The notes: a model not told the origin generated them from the letters alone. DNA of 64,000 nucleotides from Arsukibacterium sp. MJ3 (GCF_000987765.1 NZ_LAHP01000003.1:62001-126000), one strand, 5' to 3'. Positions 27,101-36,355 are shown, counted from the first letter of the stretch. Program-made: numbers and translations.

Positions 27101-28162
27101 ATGATCAGTCAGCGTAAAATTATTCACATCGACATGGATTGCTTTTTCGCCGCAGTGGAAATGCGGGACAATCCCGCGCTGGCAAAAATACCCTTGGCTA
27201 TTGGTGGTAGCCGAGACAACCGTGGTGTGATAGCAACCTGCAATTATCCTGCTCGCGTTTATGGTGTTCGGTCTGCTATGCCCACCAGTCAGGCTCTTAA
27301 ATTGTGTCCACAACTGCATTTAATGCCCGGCAGCATGGAAAAATACAAGACAGTTAGTAAGCAGATACGGGCAATTTTCCAACGTTATAGTCCACTAGTA
27401 GAACCCTTATCATTAGATGAAGCCTTTCTTGATGTCAGCGATAGTGCACATTTTAATGGCAGCGCCACTCTTATTGCTGAAGATATCCGGCGAGTTATAC
27501 TTGCCGAAACCGGGCTGACCGCCTCTGCGGGCGTTGCACCTAATAAATTTTTAGCCAAAATAGCCAGCGATGAAAATAAGCCTGATGGTTTATTGGTGAT
27601 TACCCCGGCGGAGGTGGCAGGCTTTGTTGAAAAACTACCACTGGCGAAAATACCCGGCGTTGGCAGTAAAACGGCTGAACGCTTGGCGCAGCTGGGGTTA
27701 ATTCACTGCCGGGACATTGCCGGCTGTGATTTAGCAATTCTGGTAAAACATTTTGGCGCAATGGCCGATAGTTTATTAAAACGTAGCAAAGGCATTGATG
27801 AACGCCCGGTTCGGACAGAGCGTCATGCCAAATCGGTTGGTGTAGAACACACTTTGGATACTGATATTGATGTCTACCATGACTGCGTTAGCGCCATGAC
27901 GTCTTTGTGGCCAAAACTCCAGCTGCGGTTGGCTAATCAGGGCGAGCAAGGGCTGCAAAAAATTGGGGTGAAACTTAAATTCAGTGACTTCCGGCAAACC
28001 ACGGTGGAATGCCAGGCCAATAGCGTGAGCTTAGAGCAATTTTTGCCTTTGCTGCAACAAGCTTGGCAGCGACGACAGCACCAAGGAGTCCGTTTGGTTG
28101 GCTTGCAATTAGGTTTTACACCACCTAACCCAGGTCAGCTTTGCTTTTCATTTTACCGCTGA
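27101..28162 (+). CDS. dinB: DNA polymerase IV
   Basis: A 353-residue Y-family error-prone polymerase (E. coli 351) that copies across damaged bases. Catalytic acids are present: Asp11 in IHIDMDCFFAAVE, and Asp106/Glu107 in SLDEAFLDV. Helix-hairpin-helix KIPGVGSKTAERL and the little-finger domain follow. The C-terminus ends QLCFSFYR, not the usual beta-clamp-binding QLVLGL-type motif, although FSF could serve. ATG 27101 is just after a LexA box. A bidirectional terminator lies after the stop. Confidence 0.96.
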   Translation: MISQRKIIHIDMDCFFAAVEMRDNPALAKIPLAIGGSRDNRGVIATCNYPARVYGVRSAMPTSQALKLCPQLHLMPGSMEKYKTVSKQIRAIFQRYSPLVEPLSLDEAFLDVSDSAHFNGSATLIAEDIRRVILAETGLTASAGVAPNKFLAKIASDENKPDGLLVITPAEVAGFVEKLPLAKIPGVGSKTAERLAQLGLIHCRDIAGCDLAILVKHFGAMADSLLKRSKGIDERPVRTERHAKSVGVEHTLDTDIDVYHDCVSAMTSLWPKLQLRLANQGEQGLQKIGVKLKFSDFRQTTVECQANSVSLEQFLPLLQQAWQRRQHQGVRLVGLQLGFTPPNPGQLCFSFYR

Positions 28163-28173
28163 AAAGCTATAAT

Positions 28174-28203
28174 AAAAAAGCCGACTCACTGGTCGGCTCT
28201 TTA
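28174..28203. terminator. Bidirectional terminator between dinB and the csp gene
   Basis: AGCCGAC (28179-28185) pairs with GTCGGCT (28192-28198) around a 6-base loop. Six As precede the stem, giving a U-run on the minus strand; the plus strand has a weaker T-run. It serves the converging dinB and csp genes. Confidence 0.85.
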
Positions 28204-28218
28204 CAAAAAACTATCAGA

Positions 28219-28431
28219 TTAACCGGTTACAGTGACGTTTTCAGCCTGTGGACCTTTCTGACCTTCGGTAACTTCAAAAGTTACACGCTGACCTTCAACT
28301 AAAGTTTTGCGGCCGGTGCCATTGATAGCGCGGAAATGAACGAATACGTCTTTGCCGCCTTCGCGCTCGATGAAACCAAAACCTTTATCTTCGTTGAACC
28401 ACTTAACTGTACCAGAAATTAACTGTGACAT
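28219..28431 (-). CDS. Cold-shock domain protein (CspA family)
   Basis: A 70-residue single-stranded nucleic-acid-binding protein. RNP1 (KGFGFI, 16-21) and RNP2 (VFVHF, 29-33) are intact, as is the [11 protein letters not shown] opening. CspA-type proteins act as RNA chaperones; which paralogue this is (cold-inducible or constitutive) cannot be told. The 265 bases upstream, to the helicase gene, hold no gene and no recognisable cold-shock box, but leave room for a long leader of the kind that regulates cspA. Confidence 0.95.
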   Translation of the reverse strand: MSQLISGTVKWFNEDKGFGFIEREGGKDVFVHFRAINGTGRKTLVEGQRVTFEVTEGQKGPQAENVTVTG

Positions 28432-28696
28432 AACACTCTCTTACTTTAACTAAATTTGCCGAAATTACGGCGACTTAAATATTACCGGCCAGGTAATCGA
28501 GCAGATAAATATTCAAACGCATTATCAGTTAAGCTGATCATGCGGTCAACATAAATACCAGACGAGCAGAAAATATATTTCCTAACAGGCCGTACCGGCT
28601 TATTCGCATCTGTCATCGGGGTTTAACGCCAATTAACACGGTGCAAGCTTTCTCAGTGTAGCAGCAAAAACGCTGCATATTTAACCAGCCACTGAT

Positions 28697-30019
28697 TTAT
28701 TTTTTGCGACGAACCGGGCCACTACCATCATCGCCACCTTCAAAAAACGGCACAGCTTTACTTTTATGACTTGCTGCTGTGGTTTTTGGCGTTTTAGCAA
28801 CGTGGGTAGCTGTGGCTGATTTTTTAGCAAGCTTGGGTCGACTAGGGGCTGCAGCAATACCTGAAAACTGCGCGGGCAATGCTTCTACCACCGAAAACTC
28901 AATCGCCTGTCGTAAAAAACCCTCAATATTCTGTAAGCTCGGCCAATCTTTTGGTCCAACTAACGAAATAGCGTGCCCTTTAGCTCCTGCGCGGCCGGTT
29001 CGGCCAATCCGGTGAACATACTCTTCCGGGTGTTTCGGTAAATCAAAATTAATAACGTGCGACACCTGCAGTAAATCAAGGCCGCGAGACGCTAAATCGG
29101 TGGTAACTAATACCTTGAATTTACCGGTAGCAAATTGCTGCATTACACTATTACGTTGCTGCTGGCTTAATTTTCCACTTAAGCCCACAGCAGATAAGCC
29201 CGCTGTTTCACATACTGTAGCTAAGCGCTCAGCATCGGCTCGGGTCGCGGTAAACATAATCAGTTGCCGTATATCTTGCTGCTTTAAAAAGTGGGTCAGT
29301 AAAGCTTCTTTATGACTGAGGTTATCGGCCAGAAAAAACTGTTGCTCAATATCCTGATGCGGCTGATAACCTGCGCCAACAGCTACCCGGTAGGGGTTTT
29401 TTAATAGTGCCAGCGCCAGATTATCAACCTCAGCGTGGTCAAGGGTGGCGGAAAACAGCAGCGTTTGTCTTAAGCGATGGGTAGCCGCTTTGTTTATCAC
29501 CGTTAATTGTGGCAAAAAACCTAGGTCAAGCATCCGGTCGGCTTCATCCAGAATAAGCATTTCCAGCCCTTGTAAAAACAAGGTTTTGTGCTCAAGGTGG
29601 TCAACAAAACGCCCCGGTGTGGCCACCACGATTGTTGGTTGGCGTTTCAGGATTTTTTCCTGATCGTTAAAGTTTTCACCCCCCACTATTAACGCTGCAG
29701 TAACCGGCGTATTGGCAACCAGCAACCGCAACTGAGCATAAACCTGTTTTGCTAATTCGCGGGTAGGTGCCAGAATTAACGCCCGGGCATCTTGCTTTGA
29801 TAACGCACGACTTTTTAACAAGCGCTGCATCATCGGTAATAAATAAGCCAGTGTTTTACCCGAGCCGGTTTGCGATGACACAATTAAATCACGCCCTACC
29901 ATTACTGCAGGTATTGCTTCTTGCTGGATTTCAGTAGGCTTATCAAAGCCTAAATGCTGAACTGACCTTAATAAGCGTGGATCTAACGCTAAATCTTTAA
30001 ATGGCAAAATTAACCTCAT
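28697..30019 (-). CDS. DEAD-box ATP-dependent RNA helicase
   Basis: A 440-residue helicase with every core motif: Q-motif (GFDKPTEIQQEAI), SSQTGSGKT, APTRELA, TPGR, LDEADRMLD, SAT and HRIGRTGR. The C-terminal tail is Lys/Ala-rich and low-complexity, as in RhlE- and SrmB-type helicases that act on ribosome assembly or mRNA. It is closest in feel to marine gammaproteobacterial RhlE/SrmB-like proteins, but no symbol is safe. I give ATG 30019; the TTG at 30007, with GAGG 6 bases upstream and a family-like start PFKDLAL, may be the true one. Its neighbour is a cold-shock gene, a common pairing of functions at low temperature. Confidence 0.93.
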   Translation of the reverse strand: MRLILPFKDLALDPRLLRSVQHLGFDKPTEIQQEAIPAVMVGRDLIVSSQTGSGKTLAYLLPMMQRLLKSRALSKQDARALILAPTRELAKQVYAQLRLLVANTPVTAALIVGGENFNDQEKILKRQPTIVVATPGRFVDHLEHKTLFLQGLEMLILDEADRMLDLGFLPQLTVINKAATHRLRQTLLFSATLDHAEVDNLALALLKNPYRVAVGAGYQPHQDIEQQFFLADNLSHKEALLTHFLKQQDIRQLIMFTATRADAERLATVCETAGLSAVGLSGKLSQQQRNSVMQQFATGKFKVLVTTDLASRGLDLLQVSHVINFDLPKHPEEYVHRIGRTGRAGAKGHAISLVGPKDWPSLQNIEGFLRQAIEFSVVEALPAQFSGIAAAPSRPKLAKKSATATHVAKTPKTTAASHKSKAVPFFEGGDDGSGPVRRKK

Positions 30020-30126
30020 CAACTAGGGGTACCGTTATATGATAACCGAACTAGCCAATTTGAGTTAATAAGATTGCTTAAGGTACACTATAACGCTTGT
30101 TCACTTCCTAACCTGAGTAGCCCAAA

Positions 30127-30660
30127 ATGAGTAATGCGTTTCGTGACCAGCTGCTAAAAGCAGGCTTGGCTGATGCCAAAAAAGTAAAAAAAGTAAAAAA
30201 GGAAAAACACCAGCAAAAAACCCAAGCTGGCAAAAACAATATTATCGACAGCAGCTCGGTAACATTGGCGCAGCAGGCCAAAGCCGAACAGGTAGCGCGC
30301 GATCGCGAGTTAAACCGGCAAAAACAAGCTGATCTGGCCCAAAAAGCCGTAATAGCTCAAGTAAAACAAATGATAGAAACCAATACCATTAGCAGTAAAG
30401 GTGAAATGGGCTTTAATTTTGTTGACGGTAAATTGGTTAAGAAGTTGTATGTGGCTAAAAAAGTGCATGATGAGCTCAGCCGGGGTTTGCTGGCAATTGC
30501 CAAACTTAACGAGCAGTATTGTTTGATCCCGGCCGCAGTAGCTGAAAAAATTATGCAGCGTGATGCCAGTAGTATTGTGCTGCTAAATACCAAGCAACAA
30601 AATGTAGACGAAGATGATCCTTATGCCGATTATCAGATCCCTGATGATTTAATGTGGTAG
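30127..30660 (+). CDS. yaiL: DUF2058 family protein (YaiL-like)
   Basis: A 177-residue soluble, Lys- and Gln-rich protein. The opening NAFRDQLLKAGLADAKKVKKVKK and the C-terminal VAEKIMQRDASSIVLLN with an acidic DEDDPYADYQIPDDLMW tail are typical of DUF2058/YaiL, annotated as nucleoprotein- or polynucleotide-associated, with no defined activity. It is divergent from the helicase and precedes the TraB/GumN gene by 47 bases. Confidence 0.87.
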   Translation: MSNAFRDQLLKAGLADAKKVKKVKKEKHQQKTQAGKNNIIDSSSVTLAQQAKAEQVARDRELNRQKQADLAQKAVIAQVKQMIETNTISSKGEMGFNFVDGKLVKKLYVAKKVHDELSRGLLAIAKLNEQYCLIPAAVAEKIMQRDASSIVLLNTKQQNVDEDDPYADYQIPDDLMW

Positions 30661-30707
30661 CTAATGTGTTCACCAAAACACACACAATTTTTAATCAAGG
30701 AGACCCC

Positions 30708-31571
30708 ATGCATTTATTGGTTAAGTTTATAAGCCTATCTTTATTATTGGTTAGCAGTTCACTCTGGGCTGCCAGCGTCTGGAAAGTCAGTAAAGATGGC
30801 AATCATTTTTATCTGGCAGGCACCGTCCACTTACTTAGCAAAAGTGATTTTCCGCTGCCATCCGCTTACGACACCGCCTTTAATACCAGTAGTCAGTTGT
30901 TATTTGAAACCGACTTAAATGCACTGACCAGCCCAGCCGGGCTGACAAAAATGATGCAACAAAATACCTACAGTGATGGAAAAACCTTAGAGCAAGTGTT
31001 ATCGCCTGAGATTTATCAACAGCTTAAAACCTACGCCACTGAGCGCAATATGCCGGTTGCGGCTATCAGCCGTTTTAAACCGGGTTTTGCCGCCATGATG
31101 TTAGCCAGTGTTGAAATGCAACGCTTAGGTGCCGCTGAAACCGGAGTAGATATGCATTATATGCAGTTGGCGCAACAGCAAGGTAAATCGATTAAGGGAT
31201 TAGAGACGGTGGATGAGCACCTGGCGGTGCTGGAGGGAATGAATCAGCTTGATGCCAACTTAACCATCCAATCTACTCTGCAAGACATGCATAAAGTTGA
31301 AGGCCAACTGGTCGAGATGAAACACGCCTGGCGATCTGGTGATAGCGCTAAACTAGAAAAGCTATTTATCGGTGATTTACAGCAAATACCGCAACTGTAT
31401 GACATTTTACTGGTTAACCGCAATCATGCCTGGCTACCGCAGCTGCAAGCTCTGACCAACCGTAAACACACAACGATGGTTTTAGTTGGAGCCTTACATC
31501 TTGCCGGCGCAGATGGACTATTAACGCTATTACAACAGCAAGGCTACTCGCTACAGCAGCTTACCGAATAA
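30708..31571 (+). CDS. TraB/GumN family protein
   Basis: A 287-residue exported protein with a signal peptide ending near SSLWAAS and the TraB/GumN domain: FYLAGTVHLLSKSDFPLP, LLFETDLNAL, GVDMHYMQLA...KGLETVDEHLAVLEGM and MVLVGALHLAGADGLLTLL. The conserved GTVH and GALH histidines and Glu resemble those of the TIKI/TraB metalloprotease-like fold, but the bacterial function is unproven. ATG 30708 has a strong AAGGAG upstream and was preferred to the longer frame start at 30654, which overlaps the preceding gene. Confidence 0.88.
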   Translation: MHLLVKFISLSLLLVSSSLWAASVWKVSKDGNHFYLAGTVHLLSKSDFPLPSAYDTAFNTSSQLLFETDLNALTSPAGLTKMMQQNTYSDGKTLEQVLSPEIYQQLKTYATERNMPVAAISRFKPGFAAMMLASVEMQRLGAAETGVDMHYMQLAQQQGKSIKGLETVDEHLAVLEGMNQLDANLTIQSTLQDMHKVEGQLVEMKHAWRSGDSAKLEKLFIGDLQQIPQLYDILLVNRNHAWLPQLQALTNRKHTTMVLVGALHLAGADGLLTLLQQQGYSLQQLTE

Positions 31572-31603
31572 GCACAAGCCATGCCCGCACTGACACTGCA
31601 CAG

Positions 31604-32341
31604 TTATCGACATCCTTTGCGGGCACTTACCCCTTTAACCCCCTCGCTAAACGCGGGGGTTAATTGCCAGCGTGGCCGGATAGGTGTTAGCGGTAACTCA
31701 CGTTTACGGGCCACCAGCAAATAACATCCGGCAAAATAATTCAGATAGGTCTCAGCAAAACGCTGCATACTATTATTAGCATATTCATTGACTAACATAC
31801 TGCCATAAAAAAAACGTTGTTCAGATAACACTTCAAAACCAATAAGATGTAACCAGTCTTTTACCCGACCAGCAGAGAAAAACCGTCCTTGCCAAGGATA
31901 ACGTTGTTTTAACCACGGCGCCGAACCCGCCAGCGCCAACAAGCTAAATGGATTAAAGCCGGTTAATAATAAATATCCATCTGGGATCAGCACCCGATGT
32001 GCTTCCCGGACGATATGGTGAGGATCGCTCTGATACTCCAGGCACTGGCTCAGCAGCACTGCATCAATACTATGGCTATCTATTGGCAACGTATCGGGTA
32101 AGCCTATTAGATGACTATTGCCGTTATCTGTACTGCCTAAATGCACCTGGTGCTTGATTTTGCAGCCTGGCAAAACCAGATCGCTACTCAAATCACCTAC
32201 TTTTAGTAAATAATAACCAAATATTTGCTGCCACCATGGCTGTAAATGCTCACCAATTGCTTTTGCTAAGGCCGGACCTTGCAAAAACGCCTGCCAACTG
32301 GCCGGTACTTGCGGTTCGTTTTCGTTCAATGCCGGTTTCAT
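31604..32341 (-). CDS. yafS: Class I SAM-dependent methyltransferase (YafS-like)
   Basis: A 245-residue soluble protein of the class I methyltransferase fold (SIDAVLLSQCLEYQSDPHHIVREAHRVLIPDGYLLLTGFNPFS is the post-motif region). The N-terminal SAM-binding glycine loop is weak, as in E. coli YafS. The identification rests mainly on position: it is divergent from gloB, with mltD after gloB, as in E. coli mltD-gloB-yafS. The rnhA and dnaQ genes that follow in E. coli are not here. The substrate is unknown. Confidence 0.82.
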   Translation of the reverse strand: MKPALNENEPQVPASWQAFLQGPALAKAIGEHLQPWWQQIFGYYLLKVGDLSSDLVLPGCKIKHQVHLGSTDNGNSHLIGLPDTLPIDSHSIDAVLLSQCLEYQSDPHHIVREAHRVLIPDGYLLLTGFNPFSLLALAGSAPWLKQRYPWQGRFFSAGRVKDWLHLIGFEVLSEQRFFYGSMLVNEYANNSMQRFAETYLNYFAGCYLLVARKRELPLTPIRPRWQLTPAFSEGVKGVSARKGCR

Positions 32342-32380
32342 GATAAAGTTATGCCTGCTTTAACGTTAAGAGAGGATCTG

Positions 32381-33148
32381 ATGCTGACAATAAGCCCGCT
32401 AACTGCCTTTGAGGATAACTATATTTGGTGTCTGAGTCAGCCTGCCAGCCCTTTTTGCGTGGTCGTTGACCCCGGTGACGCTAAACCAGTATTGGACTAT
32501 TTGCAACAACAGCAAAAAAGCCTGTATGCTATTTTGGTGACACATCACCATCCAGACCATACCGGCGGTATCAACCAATTACAAGAGGCTTACCCCAACG
32601 TCAGAATTATTGGGCCCGCAGCCGAACAGGCAAAAATAACCTCGTTGACTGAGCAAGTCAGGCAAGGAGATGTTATCGAACTTACCCCTTTTAACTATCA
32701 ATTTCAGGTGCTGGAGCTACCGGGCCATACACTGGGCCATATTGGCTTTTACACTGCACCTTACTTATTTTGTGGTGATACTTTATTCAGCGCTGGCTGT
32801 GGCCGTTTATTTGAAGGTAGCCCGGCGCAATTACATCACTCTTTACAGAAACTGGCAGCACTGTCAGATAACACCCAAGTGTATTGCACGCATGAATATA
32901 CCCTGGCCAATTTACGTTTTGCCTTAAGTATCGAACCTGAAAACCATGCGTTAATTCAATACCAGCAACTCTGTCTGCAATTACGCCAGTCCAGCCAACC
33001 AACCCTGCCCGCAAGCTTAGGCAACGAAAAAAAGGTAAACCCGTTTTTACGATGTGAAAACAAAGGCTTGCAACAACACTATCGAGAAGATACTTCGCTT
33101 GGCTTATTTACCCGGCTGCGTTCAATGAAAGATCAGTTTAAATCCTGA
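32381..33148 (+). CDS. gloB: Hydroxyacylglutathione hydrolase (glyoxalase II)
   Basis: A 255-residue metallo-beta-lactamase-fold enzyme that hydrolyses S-lactoylglutathione to lactate and glutathione in methylglyoxal detoxification. The dinuclear metal motif THHHPDH (His55, His57, Asp59, His60) and LPGHTLGHIGF, FCGDTLFSAGCGR and CTHEYTLANLRFA are all present, as is the C-terminal glutathione-binding NPFLR. ATG 32381 sits behind AGAGAGG; an upstream frame start at 32279 would overlap yafS. Confidence 0.97.
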   Translation: MLTISPLTAFEDNYIWCLSQPASPFCVVVDPGDAKPVLDYLQQQQKSLYAILVTHHHPDHTGGINQLQEAYPNVRIIGPAAEQAKITSLTEQVRQGDVIELTPFNYQFQVLELPGHTLGHIGFYTAPYLFCGDTLFSAGCGRLFEGSPAQLHHSLQKLAALSDNTQVYCTHEYTLANLRFALSIEPENHALIQYQQLCLQLRQSSQPTLPASLGNEKKVNPFLRCENKGLQQHYREDTSLGLFTRLRSMKDQFKS

Positions 33149-33203
33149 CTTGCAATCAGGCTTTGAACAGGTAACATACATTTTTTTTGTGCGGAATAAA
33201 TTA

Positions 33204-34796
33204 ATGCTTTTTAAAATCTCTGCCGTCATGTTAGTTGCGCTGCTTAGCGGCTGTGTCGGCACCACAGGTTCCGTTCCGGAAATTACAGAAATCATTAAAA
33301 AAAAGACGACGTCGGTTAAGTTATCGGGTGCTAGCGCTGAAGATATTGCCAATCGATTGTGGCTTGGCGATAATCCGCCGGAACAGTTAGTACCGCTTGA
33401 TGCCACCGAATTAGAAGACCTATGGCAACGTATTCAACTACAACTTACGTTCAACGTGCCGCAAACTCGGCCAATTGTTGAACAACGTAATTTCTACAGT
33501 CAGCATCAGAGCCTTCTTGACCGGGTGTCGAATAGAGCACAACCGTTTTTATATTATATTGTGCAGGAACTTGAAAAACGCAATATGCCACTAGAATTGG
33601 CGTTATTGCCGATTGTTGAAAGCGCCTTTGATCCTTTTGCTTATTCACATGCCCGCGCGTCAGGCATGTGGCAATTTATGCCCGCTACCGGCAAACGCTT
33701 TGGCCTGAAACAAAATTTCTGGTACGACGGCCGACGTGATGTTGTTGAATCAACCCGGGCAGCATTGGATTATCTTCAGTATTTACACGATACCCTAGAA
33801 CACGACTGGTTAAATGCTATTGCGGCCTATAATGCTGGCGAAGGCCGGATTGGCCGGGCTATTCTTGCCAACAAAAAGCGACGGCTGCCTACCGATTTTT
33901 GGTCACTGGATTTACCAGCTGAAACCACCGTTTATGTGCCTAAACTTTTAGCACTGGTTGATATTTTAAAGCGACCAGATGATTTTGATATTGTCTGGAA
34001 ATTTATTGCTAATGAACCCAAAATTACCATAGTGCCCATTGATGGTCAGATTGATCTGGCCATAGCCGCAGATTTAGCTGAACTTAGTGTCGCCGAGCTA
34101 CAAGCTTTAAATCCTGGCTTTAATCAGTGGGCAACCGATCCGGAAGGTCCGCATCAATTGGTACTGCCATTGGCTAAGGCTGATAACTTCAGTAAATTAT
34201 TGGCACAAACACCGGTCGCAGACCGGTTGCAATGGCAAAGCTATACCGTTAACGCTGGTGATTCGCTGGGTAAAATTGCCAGCAAATATCAAACCAGCAT
34301 TGATGCTATCGGCCGGCTTAATAAGCTTAGCGGCAATACTATCCATATTGGTCAGCATTTATTAATCCCCGTGTCTGCACAGGCTGCAAATAGCTATGAA
34401 CTTAGCAAGCGCAATCGTATTGCCAAGGCACAAAATCGTCCTGCCGGTAGCATTAAAACCGAGTACATTGTAAAAAGTGGTGATACGTTATGGGACATTA
34501 GTCGAGCCAGTAAAGTAACCGTGGCAGACTTAGCTAAATGGAATGGCATGGTGCAGCGCGATCCATTAAAACCAGGTCAGAAACTGGTGATGTGGCATGG
34601 TAGCGATAGCAATATCAGCAGCGCAATTACCCGCACGGTTAACTATAAGGTGCGAAAAGGTGACTCGTTGGCACGAATTGCCCAGCGCTTTAGTGTGTCA
34701 GTTGCTGAAATTATTAAATGGAATGACATTAATACTGAGCAATATTTACAGCCTGGCGAGCAGCTAAAGCTGATTGTTAATGTCACTCAAGTGTAA
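33204..34796 (+). CDS. mltD: Membrane-bound lytic murein transglycosylase D
   Basis: A 530-residue outer-membrane lipoprotein. The lipobox LLSGC (Cys17) is followed by a family 1 lytic transglycosylase domain (catalytic Glu139 in LLPIVESAFDPFAYSHARASG, then WQFMPATGKRFGL and AAYNAGEGRI). Three LysM repeats lie at about 346-389, 420-463 and 481-524 and bind peptidoglycan. It cleaves glycan strands to 1,6-anhydromuropeptides. ATG 33204 is preferred over 33150 because it begins the signal peptide at a normal distance. It follows gloB, as in E. coli. Confidence 0.95.
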   Translation: MLFKISAVMLVALLSGCVGTTGSVPEITEIIKKKTTSVKLSGASAEDIANRLWLGDNPPEQLVPLDATELEDLWQRIQLQLTFNVPQTRPIVEQRNFYSQHQSLLDRVSNRAQPFLYYIVQELEKRNMPLELALLPIVESAFDPFAYSHARASGMWQFMPATGKRFGLKQNFWYDGRRDVVESTRAALDYLQYLHDTLEHDWLNAIAAYNAGEGRIGRAILANKKRRLPTDFWSLDLPAETTVYVPKLLALVDILKRPDDFDIVWKFIANEPKITIVPIDGQIDLAIAADLAELSVAELQALNPGFNQWATDPEGPHQLVLPLAKADNFSKLLAQTPVADRLQWQSYTVNAGDSLGKIASKYQTSIDAIGRLNKLSGNTIHIGQHLLIPVSAQAANSYELSKRNRIAKAQNRPAGSIKTEYIVKSGDTLWDISRASKVTVADLAKWNGMVQRDPLKPGQKLVMWHGSDSNISSAITRTVNYKVRKGDSLARIAQRFSVSVAEIIKWNDINTEQYLQPGEQLKLIVNVTQV

Positions 34797-34835
34797 TTGG
34801 TTATACTTATTCACACTGTATTACGGAGCAACGAA

Positions 34836-35336
34836 ATGAAAACGTGGATCATCTTGATCAGTTTGTTGTTTAGCCTGCCGGCTTTTGCTCAATTTCAACT
34901 TATGGGTAATGGCAGTTATACATTGCAAAATGGCAATAACGTGCCGCTGCAATATGGTTTTAGCTATATTCGCCAAGACGGTGAATTTCATTTTACTGCG
35001 GGTAAGCAAAGCCTGACGGTTAGCAGCTTACCGCAAAAATATTCATTGGCACTGATCTTACAAAATGAAGATGAAGTCTGGGTGCACGATTTTATTAATG
35101 CCCCCATTAGCGGATTTGATTACGACATAAGTGGTTTTAAATTAACCTTAACTCAGGATCCGTCACTAAAAGACGGCCGCGGTAACTTCATTTTACATTA
35201 TGACGGTGGCCGCTACCGCTTCGACCGTGGTCCGGGCCAGATTAATTTTGTGTTTAACGATGAGGGCATTGCCCGGCTAGAAATTAAGGGTATGTTTAAA
35301 TTACCCAATATTAAAGTACAAGAAGAGGTTAAGTAA
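34836..35336 (+). CDS. Secreted protein of unknown function
   Basis: A 166-residue protein I cannot assign. It has a clear Sec signal peptide (MKTWIILISLLFSLPAFA) and then a beta-rich, Gly/Asp/Tyr-containing mature domain without cysteines or membrane segments, with GNGSYTLQNGN near the start and GGRYRFDRGPGQ near the end. ATG 34836 has GGAG 8 bases upstream; the longer frame start at 34797 has none. It lies 39 bases after mltD on the same strand and may be cotranscribed, which would hint at an envelope role. It converges on a small membrane protein gene. Confidence 0.7.
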   Translation: MKTWIILISLLFSLPAFAQFQLMGNGSYTLQNGNNVPLQYGFSYIRQDGEFHFTAGKQSLTVSSLPQKYSLALILQNEDEVWVHDFINAPISGFDYDISGFKLTLTQDPSLKDGRGNFILHYDGGRYRFDRGPGQINFVFNDEGIARLEIKGMFKLPNIKVQEEVK

Positions 35337-35354
35337 GTGGAACTGTCAGGTAAG

Positions 35355-35603
35355 TTAATCTGGTTCGCGTTGCAACTGCAGCGCCGGCAAGCTACCTGAG
35401 CCGATACATAACAGTGGTGCTAACAACGTCATAAACCAATAGCTTTGTAGTTGAACGCCATGCCACAGCGCGTACAAGGCAGCGCTTAATTGAAATACCA
35501 CACCAAACAAACCAATATAAACCAAGGTGCGGTTTACAAGACGCTGGGGCATGGTAAGTAGTGCTTTATGTTTGGCCTTTGCAACAGGCTTTAATTCAGC
35601 CAT
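35355..35603 (-). CDS. Small two-helix membrane protein
   Basis: An 82-residue protein of unknown function: a basic N-terminus (about 20 residues, many Lys), two hydrophobic segments (about 27-47 and 55-75) and a polar tail. The charge pattern suggests both ends lie in the cytoplasm. I recognise no family. It lies between the convergent 34836-35336 gene and maiA; 65 bases separate it from maiA, with no clear shared regulation. Confidence 0.6.
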   Translation of the reverse strand: MAELKPVAKAKHKALLTMPQRLVNRTLVYIGLFGVVFQLSAALYALWHGVQLQSYWFMTLLAPLLCIGSGSLPALQLQREPD

Positions 35604-35647
35604 TACTATACGTCATCATTATTTTATTCATTATAACCAGACTTAAT

Positions 35648-35686
35648 CATCACTATAATTGGGCATCACTATAATTGCGCATCACT
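35648..35686. repeat. 16-bp tandem repeat across the maiA stop codon
   Basis: Two 16-base units (35648-35663 and 35664-35679; CATCACTATAATTG then GG or CG) differ by one base, and a third partial unit CATCACT follows at 35680-35686. The maiA stop codon lies in the second unit. Confidence 0.85.
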
Positions 35687-36310
35687 TTGTTGCTCGGGCG
35701 CTGCCAGCGCAAAGCCTGCCAATTGCTGACAATGATGATAAACCCGGCTTATGGTTGGATATTCCAGCGTATCAAGCTTAAACCGCAACGCGTTGTACAT
35801 TTGCGGCACCAAACACACATCAGCCAAAGTAACACTGTCACCATAACAAAACTCACCGGCAGTTTTCAGCAATCGCTGTTCGAGGGCACCAAAGCCAGTA
35901 TGCAACCAGTGATGGATCCAGGCTATTTTCTGCTGTTCATTCAGAGCCAATGGCCCAGTTAAGTATTGCAACACCCGCAAATTATTTAACGGATGCATGT
36001 CACAGGCAATGTCTAACGCTAACGAGCGCACCTGAGCTTTAGCAGCAATATTTTCTGGCAGTAATGCCGGTTCCGGATACATTTCGTCGAGGTATTCAAT
36101 AATAGCCAGTGACTGATTCAAACTAAGCTTGCCATCAACGTAGATCGGTACCAGCTGATTGGGGTTAAGCTGCTGATACTCAGCGCTATGTTGTTGGCCA
36201 CCATCTTTAAGCAGATGCACAGGTATTGTCTCAAAGCTTAGTTGCTTCAGGTTCAGTGCAATACGCACCCTGTAGGCAGCAGAAGAGCGCCAATAGCTAT
36301 AAAGTTTCAT
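35669..36310 (-). CDS. maiA: Maleylacetoacetate isomerase
   Basis: A 213-residue GST-fold (zeta class) enzyme that uses glutathione to isomerise maleylacetoacetate to fumarylacetoacetate in tyrosine breakdown. The active-site motif YSYWRSSAAYRVRIALN (Ser9-Ser10) is diagnostic, with NPNQLVPIYVDG, the SLAIIEYLDE GST N-domain and a complete C-domain. It is the last gene of the hppD-hmgA-fah-maiA run; the 45 bases to fah hold no terminator. The 3' end, including the stop, is tandemly repeated. Confidence 0.96.
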   Translation of the reverse strand: MKLYSYWRSSAAYRVRIALNLKQLSFETIPVHLLKDGGQQHSAEYQQLNPNQLVPIYVDGKLSLNQSLAIIEYLDEMYPEPALLPENIAAKAQVRSLALDIACDMHPLNNLRVLQYLTGPLALNEQQKIAWIHHWLHTGFGALEQRLLKTAGEFCYGDSVTLADVCLVPQMYNALRFKLDTLEYPTISRVYHHCQQLAGFALAAPEQQSDAQL

Positions 36311-36355
36311 AATATTACCTTTAGCACTTAGAACCCGCTGCTGCTGGGAACGTAG

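Noticed and set aside
28432-28696. 265-base gap upstream of the csp gene, examined for a small RNA or cold-shock element.
   Set aside because: I could find neither a cold-shock box nor an RNA gene pattern; a long leader is only a possibility.
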